In this document: one piece after another, positions 1-7,913 of the stretch
Position numbering within the stretch: position 1 is the first letter of the stretch
Layout: the number at the start of each line of letters is the position of its first letter
From: Nitriliruptorales bacterium
Lineage (GTDB): Bacteria; Actinomycetota; Nitriliruptoria; Euzebyales; Egibacteraceae
DNA length: 10,682 nucleotides
Direction: 5' to 3'
Assembly (NCBI GenBank): GCA_007119305.1
Contig: SKPY01000311.1
Location: 1-10,682, forward strand
Program-made: the position numbers and the translations under genes
Notes under the pieces: model-generated
Database searches by the model: none
What the model was told of the DNA's origin: nothing
What the model saw: the letters and a program-made list of their open reading frames with translations, nothing else

Positions 1-1
1 C

Positions 2-1222
2 GCCGCCGTCGCAGCCGAGCTCGGCGCGCAGGTCGTCGTCACCGACGGTGCCGCCCGCGCCCCCCAGCACGACTTCGACGCGCTGCTCGCCGGGGCGTCG
101 GGCCGGCTCGACGCGGCCGACACCGGTCCTGACGACCCGGCGCTGCTCATCTACACGTCCGGCACGACCGGCCCGCCCAAGGGCGCCCTGCACGGCCACC
201 GCGTGCTGCTCGGCCACCTGCCCGGCTACGAGCTCATGTACGACTTCTTCCCACGCGCCGGCGACCGGGTGTGGACGCCCGCCGACTGGGCGTGGATCGG
301 CGGGCTCATGGACGCCCTGCTGCCCGCCTGGTACCACGGCACGCCGGTCGTCGCGGCGGCCCGCGCCGGCGCCTTCGACCCGGACTGGGCGGTCGACCTG
401 ATGGCCGACCAGCGGGTGCGGGTCGCGTTCCTGCCGCCGACCGCGCTCAAGCTCATGCGGCGCGCCGAGGTCGACACCACCGAGCTCGCCCTGCGGACGG
501 TGATGAGCGGCGGGGAAGCGCTCGGGGAGCAGATGCTCGCGTGGGGTCGTGAGCACCTCGGCGTGACGGTCAACGAGATCTACGGCCAGACCGAGGCGAA
601 CATCGTCGTCGGCAACTGCGCGAGCGTCTGGCAGGCCCGCCCGGGGCTGATGGGCAGGCCCTACCCCGGGCACGACGTCGCGGTCATCGACCTCGACGGC
701 CGGCCCCTGCCCGCCGGGGAGACCGGGGAGCTCGCCGTGCGCGCGCCCGACCCGGTGATGTTCCTCGAGTACTGGGACCAGCCCGAGGCCACGGCGGGCA
801 AGTTCACGCCGGACGGGGCCTGGCTGCGCACCGGCGACCTCGGCAGCGCCGACGCCGACGGCTACCTGCGCTTCGCCTCCCGCGCCGACGACGTCATCAT
901 CTCCGCCGGCTACCGCATCGGCCCCGGTGAGATCGAGGAGTGCCTGCTCGGCCATCCCGCCGTCGCGCTCGCCGCCGTCGTCGGGGTGCCCGACGAGACC
1001 CGCGGCCAGGTCGTCAAGGCGTTCGTGAAGCTCGCCGACGGGCAAAGGCCGAGCCGCGACCTCGAGGCCGACATCGCCGCCCACGTCCGCGCCCGCCTCG
1101 CCGCCTACGAGTACCCGCGCCACATCGCCTTCGTCGATGACCTGCCGCTGACGACCACGGGCAAGATCCGCCGCAACGTGCTGCGCCAGGCCGAGGAGGA
1201 GCGGCTGGCGGCGCAGTCCTGA
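2..1222 (+). CDS. Acyl-CoA synthetase, ACSM-like, 5'-truncated by the window edge
   Basis: This is the C-terminal 406 residues of an ATP-dependent acyl-CoA synthetase of the ANL superfamily. Such enzymes adenylate a carboxylic acid and transfer it to CoA in the cytoplasm. The frame is open from base 2 to the TGA at 1220-1222, so the start lies upstream of the window. The phosphate-binding motif YTSGTTGPPKG is at 152-184. It is followed by PADWAWIGG, YGQTEANIVVGN, the WLRTGDLG aspartate motif, the hinge region ADDVIISAGYRIGPGEIEE, and LPLTTTGKIRR, which carries the catalytic C-terminal lysine. YGQTE together with AGYRIGP resembles the medium-chain/benzoate ACSM branch more than the FadD branch. 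The acyl substrate cannot be read from sequence. It lies 48 nt upstream of the binding-protein gene and probably shares its transcript. The family call is secure; substrate and membership of the operon are inference. Confidence 0.5.
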   Translation, partial: AAVAAELGAQVVVTDGAARAPQHDFDALLAGASGRLDAADTGPDDPALLIYTSGTTGPPKGALHGHRVLLGHLPGYELMYDFFPRAGDRVWTPADWAWIGGLMDALLPAWYHGTPVVAAARAGAFDPDWAVDLMADQRVRVAFLPPTALKLMRRAEVDTTELALRTVMSGGEALGEQMLAWGREHLGVTVNEIYGQTEANIVVGNCASVWQARPGLMGRPYPGHDVAVIDLDGRPLPAGETGELAVRAPDPVMFLEYWDQPEATAGKFTPDGAWLRTGDLGSADADGYLRFASRADDVIISAGYRIGPGEIEECLLGHPAVALAAVVGVPDETRGQVVKAFVKLADGQRPSRDLEADIAAHVRARLAAYEYPRHIAFVDDLPLTTTGKIRRNVLRQAEEERLAAQS

Positions 1223-1270
1223 CCAGGCCACCCATGACCGATGCCATATGACAACCGCTGGAGGGTAGCG

Positions 1271-2602
1271 ATGGGAACCACGCACGACGTCCGCAAGAGG
1301 AGGCTGTCCTGGGTTGCGCTGCTCGCGGCGCTCGCCCTCGTGCTCGCCGCCTGCAACGACGAGCCGCTCGTCGACGTCGCCGACAACGACGAGCCCGACG
1401 ACCCCGACGTCGAGGAGGTCGAAGACGTCGACGATCCGGAGCCCGACCCGGATGTGGACGTGCCCGAGGGCGAGCCCTTGAAGATCGGGCTCGTCACCGC
1501 CCTGTCCGGGGCCATCGCGCTGTTCGGTGTCGCGAACCAGAACGCCGCGCAGATGGCCGTGGACGAGCTGAACGAGGCCGGCGGCGTGCTCGGCCGTCCC
1601 GTGGAGCTGATCGTGCGCGACAGCCAGGCTCGACCGGAGGAAGGTGTGGCGCAGACGCGCGACCTCATCCTCGACGAGGAGATCGACATGCTCCTCGGCC
1701 CGGTGTCGTCGGGTGTGGCGCTGGCGATGACCGAGGTCGCGCAGGAGCGCGAGGTGCCGTTCATCGTCCACACCTCCAACACCGAGGCGCTGATGAACGA
1801 GGAATGGCACGAGTTCTTCGCCTCGGTCGTGCCCAACACCGGCATGGAGGCCCGGGCGCAGGGCGTCGACCTCGCCGACAGCGAGTTCACCGAGTGGGCG
1901 ACGATCGCGCCCGACTACGAGTTCGGCCAGCGCCAGACGGCGACGTTCGTCGAGACGATCACCGAGATGAACCCCGACGTCGAGATCGTCGAGCAGCAGT
2001 GGCCCGAGCTCGGCGAGGCCGATCTCGACCCGTTCATCACCGCGCTCCTCGGCTCGGGTGCCGAGGCGATCTACTCACCGCTGTTCGCCACCGACCTCAT
2101 CACGTTCACGCGTCAGGCGCACGATCTCGGCTTCTTCGACCGGGTCTACTTCACGGCGCTGTACGAGACCGACGCGCTGCAGGAGCTCAGCGACGACGTC
2201 GACCTCGAGGGCGTCCGCGCCTACTCCCGCTGCCCGTTCACGATCGACACGCCGCAGATGGACGACTTCGTCGAGCGCTACATCGACCGCTACGACAGCG
2301 TGCCGAGCGACTGGGCTTGCATGGCCCACGACGCGGTCATGCTGTGGGCGCAGGTCGTCGAGGAGGCCGGTGACGCGAGCGGCCGGGCGTTCGCCGACAC
2401 GGTCGGCGGCTTCGAGTTCACGTCGCTGCGCGGCGACACCTACATCCGCGACGTCGACCATCAGGCCGCGATCGGCTCCTACATCAGCGAGCTGACCTGG
2501 TCCGACGAGTTCGACATGTACATCTACGAGACCGCCGAGCCCGTCCCGGCGGAGGACATCTGGATGAGCGAGGAGGAAGTGCTGGAGGCACGCGGCGAAT
2601 GA
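1271..2602 (+). CDS. ABC transporter substrate-binding lipoprotein (LivJ/LivK-like, Peripla_BP_6)
   Basis: This is the extracellular binding protein of a HAAT-family importer, 443 residues. ATG 1271 is chosen because GGAGG (1260-1264) sits 6 nt before it and the signal peptide then begins normally. An upstream ATG at 1241 would add ten residues and lacks such a site. The signal peptide has KRR at 9-11, a hydrophobic stretch at 14-25 and the lipobox LAAC with Cys28, so the protein should be lipid-anchored. Residues 29-69 form a linker with 21 Asp/Glu and no Lys/Arg. The ligand domain begins at KIGLVTALSG (71-80), with GPVSS (143-147) and HTSNT (167-171) at positions that contact ligand in LivJ-type proteins. 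Cys321 and Cys350 could form a disulfide. The family also includes proteins for branched-chain amino acids, amides, urea and aromatic acids, so the ligand is unresolved. Confidence 0.5.
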   Translation: MGTTHDVRKRRLSWVALLAALALVLAACNDEPLVDVADNDEPDDPDVEEVEDVDDPEPDPDVDVPEGEPLKIGLVTALSGAIALFGVANQNAAQMAVDELNEAGGVLGRPVELIVRDSQARPEEGVAQTRDLILDEEIDMLLGPVSSGVALAMTEVAQEREVPFIVHTSNTEALMNEEWHEFFASVVPNTGMEARAQGVDLADSEFTEWATIAPDYEFGQRQTATFVETITEMNPDVEIVEQQWPELGEADLDPFITALLGSGAEAIYSPLFATDLITFTRQAHDLGFFDRVYFTALYETDALQELSDDVDLEGVRAYSRCPFTIDTPQMDDFVERYIDRYDSVPSDWACMAHDAVMLWAQVVEEAGDASGRAFADTVGGFEFTSLRGDTYIRDVDHQAAIGSYISELTWSDEFDMYIYETAEPVPAEDIWMSEEEVLEARGE

Positions 2603-2626
2603 TGGCCGCACTGGCCGCACCCGCTT

Positions 2627-2662
2627 CCGTCCGGCGGCCCGCGCCCGCGGGCCGCCGGACGG
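2627..2662 (+). promoter_or_regulatory. Perfect 16-bp hairpin between binding-protein gene and livH
   Basis: The left arm (2627-2642) starts CCGTCCGGCGGCCC and is exactly complementary to the right arm (2647-2662), leaving the 4-nt loop GCCC. The hairpin begins 24 nt after the binding-protein stop and ends 8 nt before the livH Shine-Dalgarno AGGAG. No T-tract follows, so a complete intrinsic terminator is unlikely. In binding-protein-dependent transporter operons, such structures commonly protect the upstream mRNA from 3' decay or cause partial termination, so that binding protein exceeds permease. That role here is inference; the stem itself is seen directly. Confidence 0.5.
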
Positions 2663-2681
2663 CCAACCCGAGGAGACGACG

Positions 2682-3560
2682 GTGAGCTTCGACGTGCTCA
2701 TGCTGCAGCTCATGACCGGGCTGTCGCGAGCGGCAGTGCTGTTCATCGTCGCCGCCGGGCTGTCGCTCGTCTTCGGCGCCCTGCGCATCGTGAACATCGC
2801 GCACGGCTCGTTCTACATGATCGGGGCGTTCGTCGCGGTGACGCTGTCCGTGATGATCGGCGGCACGACCGGCTTCGTGGCCGCGATCGTCGCGGTGCCA
2901 CTGCTGGTCGCCGCCCTCGGCGCGGTCGTGGAGCGCATCGCCTTGCGGCCGCTGTACGAGAAGGAGCACCTGCTCCAGCTGCTCGCGACGTTTGCGCTGC
3001 TGCTCGTCTTCCACGACCTCGTGCGGGCCGTGTGGGGCGAGCGGCCGCATCGGCTCACGGCACCCGAGCTGCTGCGCGGCTCCGTCGACATGTTCGGGGC
3101 GGTCTTCCCCCGCTACAACCTGTTCCTGATCGGCGCCGCGGTGGTGCTCGCGATCGCGCTGTGGGCGCTGATGACCAGGACCGGGTTCGGTCGCGACATC
3201 CGCGCCGCGGTCAGCGACCCCGAGATGCTCGGCATGGTGGGCGTCAACGTGCCGCGGCTGTTCACCGGCGTGTTCGCCTTCGGGGCCGGCCTCGCCGCGC
3301 TCGGCGGCATCCTCGCCAGCCCGCGCACCACCGTGCTGCTCGGCATGGACGTCGACATCATCATCCAGGCGTTCGCCGTGGTCATCATCGGCGGTCTCGG
3401 CAGCCTCGTCGGCACCGCCGTGGGGGCCCTGCTCGTCGGCATCACGTTCGCGATGGGGATCATGTTCGTGCCCCAGGCAGCGATGGCGATGGTCTTCGTC
3501 GTGATGGTGGCCGTGCTCGTGTGGCGGCCCTACGGACTGTTCGGGATCCCGGAACGATGA
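2682..3560 (+). CDS. livH: ABC transporter permease, LivH family
   Basis: This is one of two inner-membrane permease subunits of the HAAT importer, 292 residues, a normal LivH length. The start is GTG 2682, with AGGAG at 2671-2675 and a 6-nt spacer. The protein is almost entirely hydrophobic helices. The early segment LVFGALRIVNIAHGSFYMIGA is a LivH hallmark, although here split around residues 29-49. The later cytoplasmic loop TGFGRDIRAAVSD, with MLGMVGVNVPRLF, is the coupling (EAA-type) loop that docks on the ATPase subunits. IIGGLGSLVGTAVGALLVG and the C-terminal WRPYGLFG are also family-typical. It should pair with the LivM-type protein encoded next. Its stop lies 8 nt before the preferred livM start. 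Family assignment is firm; the substrate is not known. Confidence 0.5.
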   Translation: MSFDVLMLQLMTGLSRAAVLFIVAAGLSLVFGALRIVNIAHGSFYMIGAFVAVTLSVMIGGTTGFVAAIVAVPLLVAALGAVVERIALRPLYEKEHLLQLLATFALLLVFHDLVRAVWGERPHRLTAPELLRGSVDMFGAVFPRYNLFLIGAAVVLAIALWALMTRTGFGRDIRAAVSDPEMLGMVGVNVPRLFTGVFAFGAGLAALGGILASPRTTVLLGMDVDIIIQAFAVVIIGGLGSLVGTAVGALLVGITFAMGIMFVPQAAMAMVFVVMVAVLVWRPYGLFGIPER

Positions 3561-3568
3561 GGAGCTCC

Positions 3569-4693
3569 ATGGACGCCGTGCGCACCGGACTCGCCGGCGG
3601 GCTGCTCCGCGGCCGGTCCGCCTGGGCCGTCTGGGGCGTGCTCGCGCTCGTTGCGCTGCTCGCACCGGTGTTCGCGAGCGAGCGCCAGGTGTTCGTGCTG
3701 ATGACCGTGCTGGTGCTCGCGGTGTTCGCCACGAGCTTCAACGTGATCCTCGGCTACACCGGCATGGTGAGCTTCGCCCACGCCGCCTACTACGGCGTCG
3801 GCGCCTACACGGTCACGCTGCTGTGGATGCATCTCGGCTGGCCGTCGCTGCTCGGCTTCGTGCTCGCGCCGTTCGTGGCCGCCGCCGTCGCGTACGTGAC
3901 CGGGCTGATCGCCCTGCGGGCCGTGCAGCTGTACTTCGCCCTGCTGACGCTCGCGCTCGGCCAGCTGCTGTTCGTGGTCACCTTCCAGTGGCGGGCCCTC
4001 ACGCGCGGTGACGACGGGGTCCATGGCGTGGCGCTGCCGGACCTGATCGTGCCGACCACCAACCGCTACTACTTCCTGGTGTTCGCCGCCGCGATCGCCC
4101 TGGCGATCCTCGGTGCGGTCATGCGCTCGCCCTTCGGCGCGACCCTGCAGGCGATCCGCGAGAACAGCGAGCGGGCGGGTTTCCTCGGCATCAAGGTCAA
4201 GCGCTACCAGCTCGCGTCGTTCACCCTCGGTGGCGCGTTCGCCGGGTACGCGGGCGCGATGTTCGTCGTCATGGACCGCGGGGCGTTCCCCCTGCTGATG
4301 CACTGGACGACGTCGGCGGAGCCCATCTTCGTGACGCTGATCGGCGGGTTGAACAGCTTCGTCGGCCCGACCATCGGCGCGATCATCTTCGTGCTGCTGC
4401 GCGACTGGATCACGCGCCGGTTCGTGTTCTGGGGGCTGATTCTCGGCATCGTGCTGCTGGTGATCATCCTGCGCATGCCCGGCGGCACGGTCGAGGGGGT
4501 CCAGCGGCTGGTCGCGCGCCTGCGCGGCCGGCGCGGCGAGGACAAGGTCGCAGAAGGCTCGCCTGCTGCGGCCGGGGGCGAGCCGCCGCCGGAGCACGCC
4601 CCGGCGCGCGGTGGCGAGGCGCGCACCGGCGACGCGGTGGAGCCGACACACGAGGGGGAAGCCGGCAAGCCGGCACCGGGAGGTGGTCGTTGA
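3569..4693 (+). CDS. livM: ABC transporter permease, LivM family, with a hydrophilic C-terminal tail
   Basis: This is the second permease subunit of the importer, 374 residues from ATG 3569. That start has AGGAG at 3560-3564, though with a short 4-nt spacer. ATG 3557, overlapping the livH stop as ATGA, is the alternative and adds MRSS. Family marks are the segment around FNVILGYTGMVSFAHAAYYG, the loop MRSPFGATLQAIRENSERA with LGIKVKRYQLASF (the ATPase-docking EAA-type loop), and the late segment containing GGLNSFVGPTIGA. The membrane domain ends at about residue 305. A basic stretch (about 313-325) and then about 45 residues rich in Gly, Ala, Pro and Glu complete the protein, ending in PAPGGGR. 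Typical LivM proteins stop soon after the last helix, so this tail is extra. The stop TGA (4691-4693) overlaps the livG ATG by one base. Confidence 0.5.
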   Translation: MDAVRTGLAGGLLRGRSAWAVWGVLALVALLAPVFASERQVFVLMTVLVLAVFATSFNVILGYTGMVSFAHAAYYGVGAYTVTLLWMHLGWPSLLGFVLAPFVAAAVAYVTGLIALRAVQLYFALLTLALGQLLFVVTFQWRALTRGDDGVHGVALPDLIVPTTNRYYFLVFAAAIALAILGAVMRSPFGATLQAIRENSERAGFLGIKVKRYQLASFTLGGAFAGYAGAMFVVMDRGAFPLLMHWTTSAEPIFVTLIGGLNSFVGPTIGAIIFVLLRDWITRRFVFWGLILGIVLLVIILRMPGGTVEGVQRLVARLRGRRGEDKVAEGSPAAAGGEPPPEHAPARGGEARTGDAVEPTHEGEAGKPAPGGGR

Positions 4694-5442
4694 TGGTGCT
4701 GCTGGAGGTCCGCGGGCTCGCGAAGCGCTTCGGCGGGCTGCGCGCGGTCGACGGGGTCGACCTCGACGTCGAGCCGGGCGAGCGCCGGGCCATCATCGGC
4801 CCGAACGGCGCCGGCAAGACGACGCTGTTCAACCTCGTCACCGGCTACCTGAAGCCCGACGCCGGCAGCGTCACCTTCGACGGCAACGACGTCACCGGCA
4901 AGCCCACGTACGCCATCGCCAAGGCTGGCATCGCCAGGGCGTTCCAGATCACGAGCATCTTCGGCGGCCTGTCGGTGTTCCGCAACGTGCAGCTGGGGCG
5001 CCTCGCCCAGGCGGGTGAGACCGCCCGGCCCTTCGGCGTCGTCGAGGAGCGCCACACCGACGCCGTCGCGCAGATCCTCGACGACTGCGGCCTCGCCGCG
5101 CTCGCGGGGGAGCGGGCCGGCAACCTGTCACACGGCGACCAGCGCGCCCTCGAGCTGGCGATCTCGCTCGCGATGGAGCCCAAGCTCCTGCTGCTCGATG
5201 AGCCGACCGCGGGGATGGCGCCGGAGGAGACGGCCCGCACGATGCAGCTGGTGCGCCGCATCGCGGACGAGCGCCAGCTGACCGTGCTGTTCTGCGAGCA
5301 CGACATGGAGGTCGTGTTCGGCACCGCCCAGCGGATCCTCGTCATGCACCTGGGCAAGCCGCTCGCCGAGGGCACCCCCGACGAGGTCCGCGCCAACCCC
5401 GAGGTGCAGAAGGTGTACCTGGGAGAGGAGGAGGTCGCGTGA
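4693..5442 (+). CDS. livG: ABC transporter ATP-binding protein, LivG family
   Basis: This cytoplasmic ATPase subunit is 249 residues and powers the importer as a heterodimer with the LivF-type protein. ATG 4693 is preferred: GGAGG (4680-4684) is 8 nt upstream and the ATG shares a base with the livM stop. TTG 4690 is a possible alternative one codon earlier. Visible motifs are Walker A GPNGAGKTT (36-44), Q-loop Gln85 in RAFQIT, the signature LSHGDQ (145-150), Walker B LLLLDE (165-170) and the switch His203 in CEHDM. LSHGD in place of canonical LSGGQ is usual in the LivG branch and is not a defect. The motif DEPTAGMAPEET is also LivG-like. All residues needed for ATP hydrolysis are present. Its last four bases overlap the next gene's GTG start. 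Confidence 0.5.
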   Translation: MVLLEVRGLAKRFGGLRAVDGVDLDVEPGERRAIIGPNGAGKTTLFNLVTGYLKPDAGSVTFDGNDVTGKPTYAIAKAGIARAFQITSIFGGLSVFRNVQLGRLAQAGETARPFGVVEERHTDAVAQILDDCGLAALAGERAGNLSHGDQRALELAISLAMEPKLLLLDEPTAGMAPEETARTMQLVRRIADERQLTVLFCEHDMEVVFGTAQRILVMHLGKPLAEGTPDEVRANPEVQKVYLGEEEVA

Positions 5443-6206
5443 GCTCCGCCGACCGCGGCGCGCCCGCCCCCACCGGACGTGCCACCGACGCCGCGCAGGA
5501 GACGACGATGCTCGACGTGGCCGACCTCCACGGCTACTACGGCGCGAGCCACGTCCTCCACGGGGTGACGCTGCAGGTCGGCCGCGGCGAGCTCGTCGCC
5601 CTGCTCGGCCGCAACGGCGCCGGGAAGACGACGACCCTGTCGGCGATCATCGGCACGGTCGAGACCCGCCAGGGCAGCATCGTGCTCGAAGGCGAGGACC
5701 TCGTCGGCCACCACCCCTACCAGCGGCTGCGCCGGGGCCTCGCGCTCGTGCCCTCCGGGGCGCGGGTGTTCGGCAACCTGTCCGTGCAGGAGAACCTCGA
5801 GGTCGTGCGGGCGCGCTCCGTGCCCCCTGAGGAGGCCTGGACCGTCAAGCGGGTCTACGAGTTCTTCCCGAAGCTGTCCGACCTGCGCGCGAGCATGGCC
5901 GGCAACCTCTCGGGCGGCGAGCGCCAGATGCTCGCGGTCGGCCGCGGGCTCATGGCCAACCCGAAGGTGCTGCTGTTCGACGAGCCGAGCGAGGGTCTCG
6001 CACCCGTCGTCGTGCAGGCGATCGGCCAGCTGGTCGACCAGCTCAAGGAGGTCGGCCTCACCATCGTGCTGGCCGAGCAGAACCACCGCTTCGCGCTGCG
6101 CCACGCCGACCGCGCCTACCTGATCGAGAAGGGCCAGATCCGCCACGAAGCGGCGGCGGGCGAGCTCGAGGGCAGCGAGGCCCTGCACCGCTACCTGGGG
6201 GTGTGA
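5439..6206 (+). CDS. livF: ABC transporter ATP-binding protein, LivF family
   Basis: This is the second ATPase subunit of the importer, 255 residues from GTG 5439. That start overlaps the livG stop as GTGA and has AGGAGG (5428-5433) 5 nt upstream. ATG 5508 is a serious alternative: AGGAG (5497-5501) lies 6 nt before it, and the protein would then begin MLDVADLHGYYG, where LivF proteins normally begin. The extra 23 residues are low in complexity and unlike the family. Motifs in long-form numbering are Walker A GRNGAGKT (57-64), the signature LSGGERQ (157-163) and Walker B VLLFDEP (177-183). EQN near the C-terminal switch is LivF-typical. The Q-loop region reads VPSGARVFGNLSVQENL where most LivF proteins have VPEGR, a conservative oddity. 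The fold call is firm; the start is uncertain. Confidence 0.5.
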   Translation: MSSADRGAPAPTGRATDAAQETTMLDVADLHGYYGASHVLHGVTLQVGRGELVALLGRNGAGKTTTLSAIIGTVETRQGSIVLEGEDLVGHHPYQRLRRGLALVPSGARVFGNLSVQENLEVVRARSVPPEEAWTVKRVYEFFPKLSDLRASMAGNLSGGERQMLAVGRGLMANPKVLLFDEPSEGLAPVVVQAIGQLVDQLKEVGLTIVLAEQNHRFALRHADRAYLIEKGQIRHEAAAGELEGSEALHRYLGV

Positions 6207-6283
6207 CGGGCAGGCCCGCGCGCGCAGCGGAACCGTGGCAGGAGACCCGCGACACGCGGACAACCGAGGAGGAGGCAGAGCCC

Positions 6284-7891
6284 GTGACCATCCCGGGACT
6301 GATGCAGCCGACGCCGTTGACGCTCGACCACGTCTTCGAGCGCATGCGCACCGTCTACGCCGACGGGCAGGTGATCTCGCCCGAGCGGCGCACCACCTAC
6401 GGTGAGCTGAGCGAGCGCATCCTGCGCCTCGCCCGCGCGCTCGTCGACGACCTCGGGGTGCGTCCGGGGGACCGGGTGGCGACGTTCGCGACGAACACCG
6501 CCCGCCACTTCGAGCTGTACTGGGCGGTCCCGCTCGTCGGGGCGGTGCTGCACACCGTGAACATCCGCCTGCACCCCGAGCAGATCGCTTACATCTGCAA
6601 CCACGCCGAGGACCGGGTGCTGTTCTTCGACGGCGCCCTGGCCGCGCAGGTCGGCGAGCTCGCGCCCGAGCTCGCCACCGTGAAGGACTACGTCGCGCTC
6701 GGGGCGGCCGCCGACGGGGCCCCGGGGGGCACCCGCGACCACGACGCGCTCGTGGGGGGCGCCGAGCCGCTGCGGGACCTGCCGGCGGTGGACGAGCAGG
6801 CCGCGCTGGGGCTGTGCTACACCTCGGGCACCACGGGCATGCCGAAGGGCGTGCTGTACTCGCACCGGGGCATGTGGCTGCACTCGCTGGCCGCGTCGAT
6901 GGCCGACCACATCGGGCTGTCGGAAGCCGACCGGGTGCTGCCGATCGTGCCGATGTTCCACGCGTTCGCGTGGAGCCTGCCCTACGCCGCGCCGATGACC
7001 GGCGCGGAGCTGGTCTTCCACGGCGCGGACAACTCGCCGGAGCACCTCGCCGGGCTCATCGAGCGCGAGCAGGTCACCCTGTCCGCGGCGGTGCCGACCA
7101 TCTGGAAGACGCTGCTGCCGCTGTACCGCGAGGGCCGCGCCGACCCGGCCAGCCTGCGGCTCGTGTTCGTCGGCGGCGCCGCGTCGCCCCGCGCGCTCAT
7201 CGAGGCCTACGACGAGCTCGGCGTCACCTACCTGCAGGTGTGGGGCATGACCGAGACCGGGCCCCTCGCGAGCGCCGCCCGCCCCCGCCGCCGCCACCGC
7301 GGCCTCGACCACGACGCGCTGCTCGACGTGCGCGAGAAGACCGGCACGATCTTCGCTGGCCTCGAGGCGCGCATCGTCGGTGACGACGACGAGCCGCTGC
7401 CCTGGGACGGCCAGGCCGTGGGCGAGCTCGAGGTGCGCGGGCCGTGGATCGCCTCCGCCTACTACCGCCAGGAGGACGACCGCGCGCGCTTCCACGACGG
7501 CTGGCTGCGCACCGGCGACATGGCCTACATGGAACCCGACGGCTACTTCCGCATCGTCGACCGGGCGAAGGACCTCGTGAAGTCGGGCGGGGAGTGGATC
7601 AGCTCCGTCGAGCTCGAGGGCCACGTGCTCGCGCACCCTGCCGTGGCCGATGCGGCGGTGATCGGCGTGCCCTCGCGCAAATGGGACGAGCGGCCGGTCG
7701 TCGTGGTCGTCGGCGAGGACGGGCAGACCGCTCCCGGCCTCGACGCCCTGCGGGAGTTCCTCGCCGGGAGGGTGCCGAAGTGGTGGCTGCCTGACGACGT
7801 CGTCGTCGTCGACGAGATCCCCAAGACGAGCGTCGGTAAGCTCAACAAGCGGGCGCTGCGCGAGGAGCTCGGCGACCTCCGGCTCCCCTGA
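6284..7891 (+). CDS. Medium/long-chain fatty-acid-type acyl-CoA synthetase (AlkK/FadD-like)
   Basis: This is a full-length ANL-superfamily acyl-CoA ligase, 535 residues, the usual length for AlkK-like enzymes. GTG 6284 is chosen because AGGAGGAGG (6267-6275) lies 8 nt upstream and the sequence then starts as family members do. GTG 6203, overlapping the livF stop, would add 27 unrelated residues. Motifs are YTSGTTGMPKG (179-189), the acyl-pocket region MFHAFAW, WGMTETGP, the RTGD aspartate (Asp412), the hinge DRAKDLVKSGGEWISS and the catalytic Lys519 in KTSVGKLNK. VKSGGEWISS and PKWWLPD are characteristic of the AlkK/long-chain branch. It differs clearly from the synthetase at the left edge (WGMTE against YGQTE), so the two are not recent duplicates. 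It is 77 nt after livF and on the same strand, which suggests co-transcription. The actual acid could be fatty, branched or aromatic. Confidence 0.5.
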   Translation: MTIPGLMQPTPLTLDHVFERMRTVYADGQVISPERRTTYGELSERILRLARALVDDLGVRPGDRVATFATNTARHFELYWAVPLVGAVLHTVNIRLHPEQIAYICNHAEDRVLFFDGALAAQVGELAPELATVKDYVALGAAADGAPGGTRDHDALVGGAEPLRDLPAVDEQAALGLCYTSGTTGMPKGVLYSHRGMWLHSLAASMADHIGLSEADRVLPIVPMFHAFAWSLPYAAPMTGAELVFHGADNSPEHLAGLIEREQVTLSAAVPTIWKTLLPLYREGRADPASLRLVFVGGAASPRALIEAYDELGVTYLQVWGMTETGPLASAARPRRRHRGLDHDALLDVREKTGTIFAGLEARIVGDDDEPLPWDGQAVGELEVRGPWIASAYYRQEDDRARFHDGWLRTGDMAYMEPDGYFRIVDRAKDLVKSGGEWISSVELEGHVLAHPAVADAAVIGVPSRKWDERPVVVVVGEDGQTAPGLDALREFLAGRVPKWWLPDDVVVVDEIPKTSVGKLNKRALREELGDLRLP

Positions 7892-7894
7892 CAC

Positions 7895-7913
7895 CCGCGC
7901 CGGCAGGCCGCGC
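7895..7913 (+). repeat. 19-bp direct repeat, copy 1
   Basis: The sequence CCGCGCCGGCAGGCCGCGC recurs exactly 45 bp downstream at 7940-7958. It starts 4 nt after the acyl-CoA synthetase stop and supplies the left arm of the first hairpin in this gap. Confidence 0.5.

Noticed and set aside
3032..3568. Upstream extension of the livM frame through livH
   Set aside because: The translation there is an Arg-rich shadow of livH. The LivM family sequence only begins at about 3569, where a ribosome site is present.
6203..6283. GTG 6203 as start of the second acyl-CoA synthetase, overlapping the livF stop
   Set aside because: It has no well-spaced ribosome site and adds 27 residues unlike the family. 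GTG 6284 has AGGAGGAGG at good spacing.
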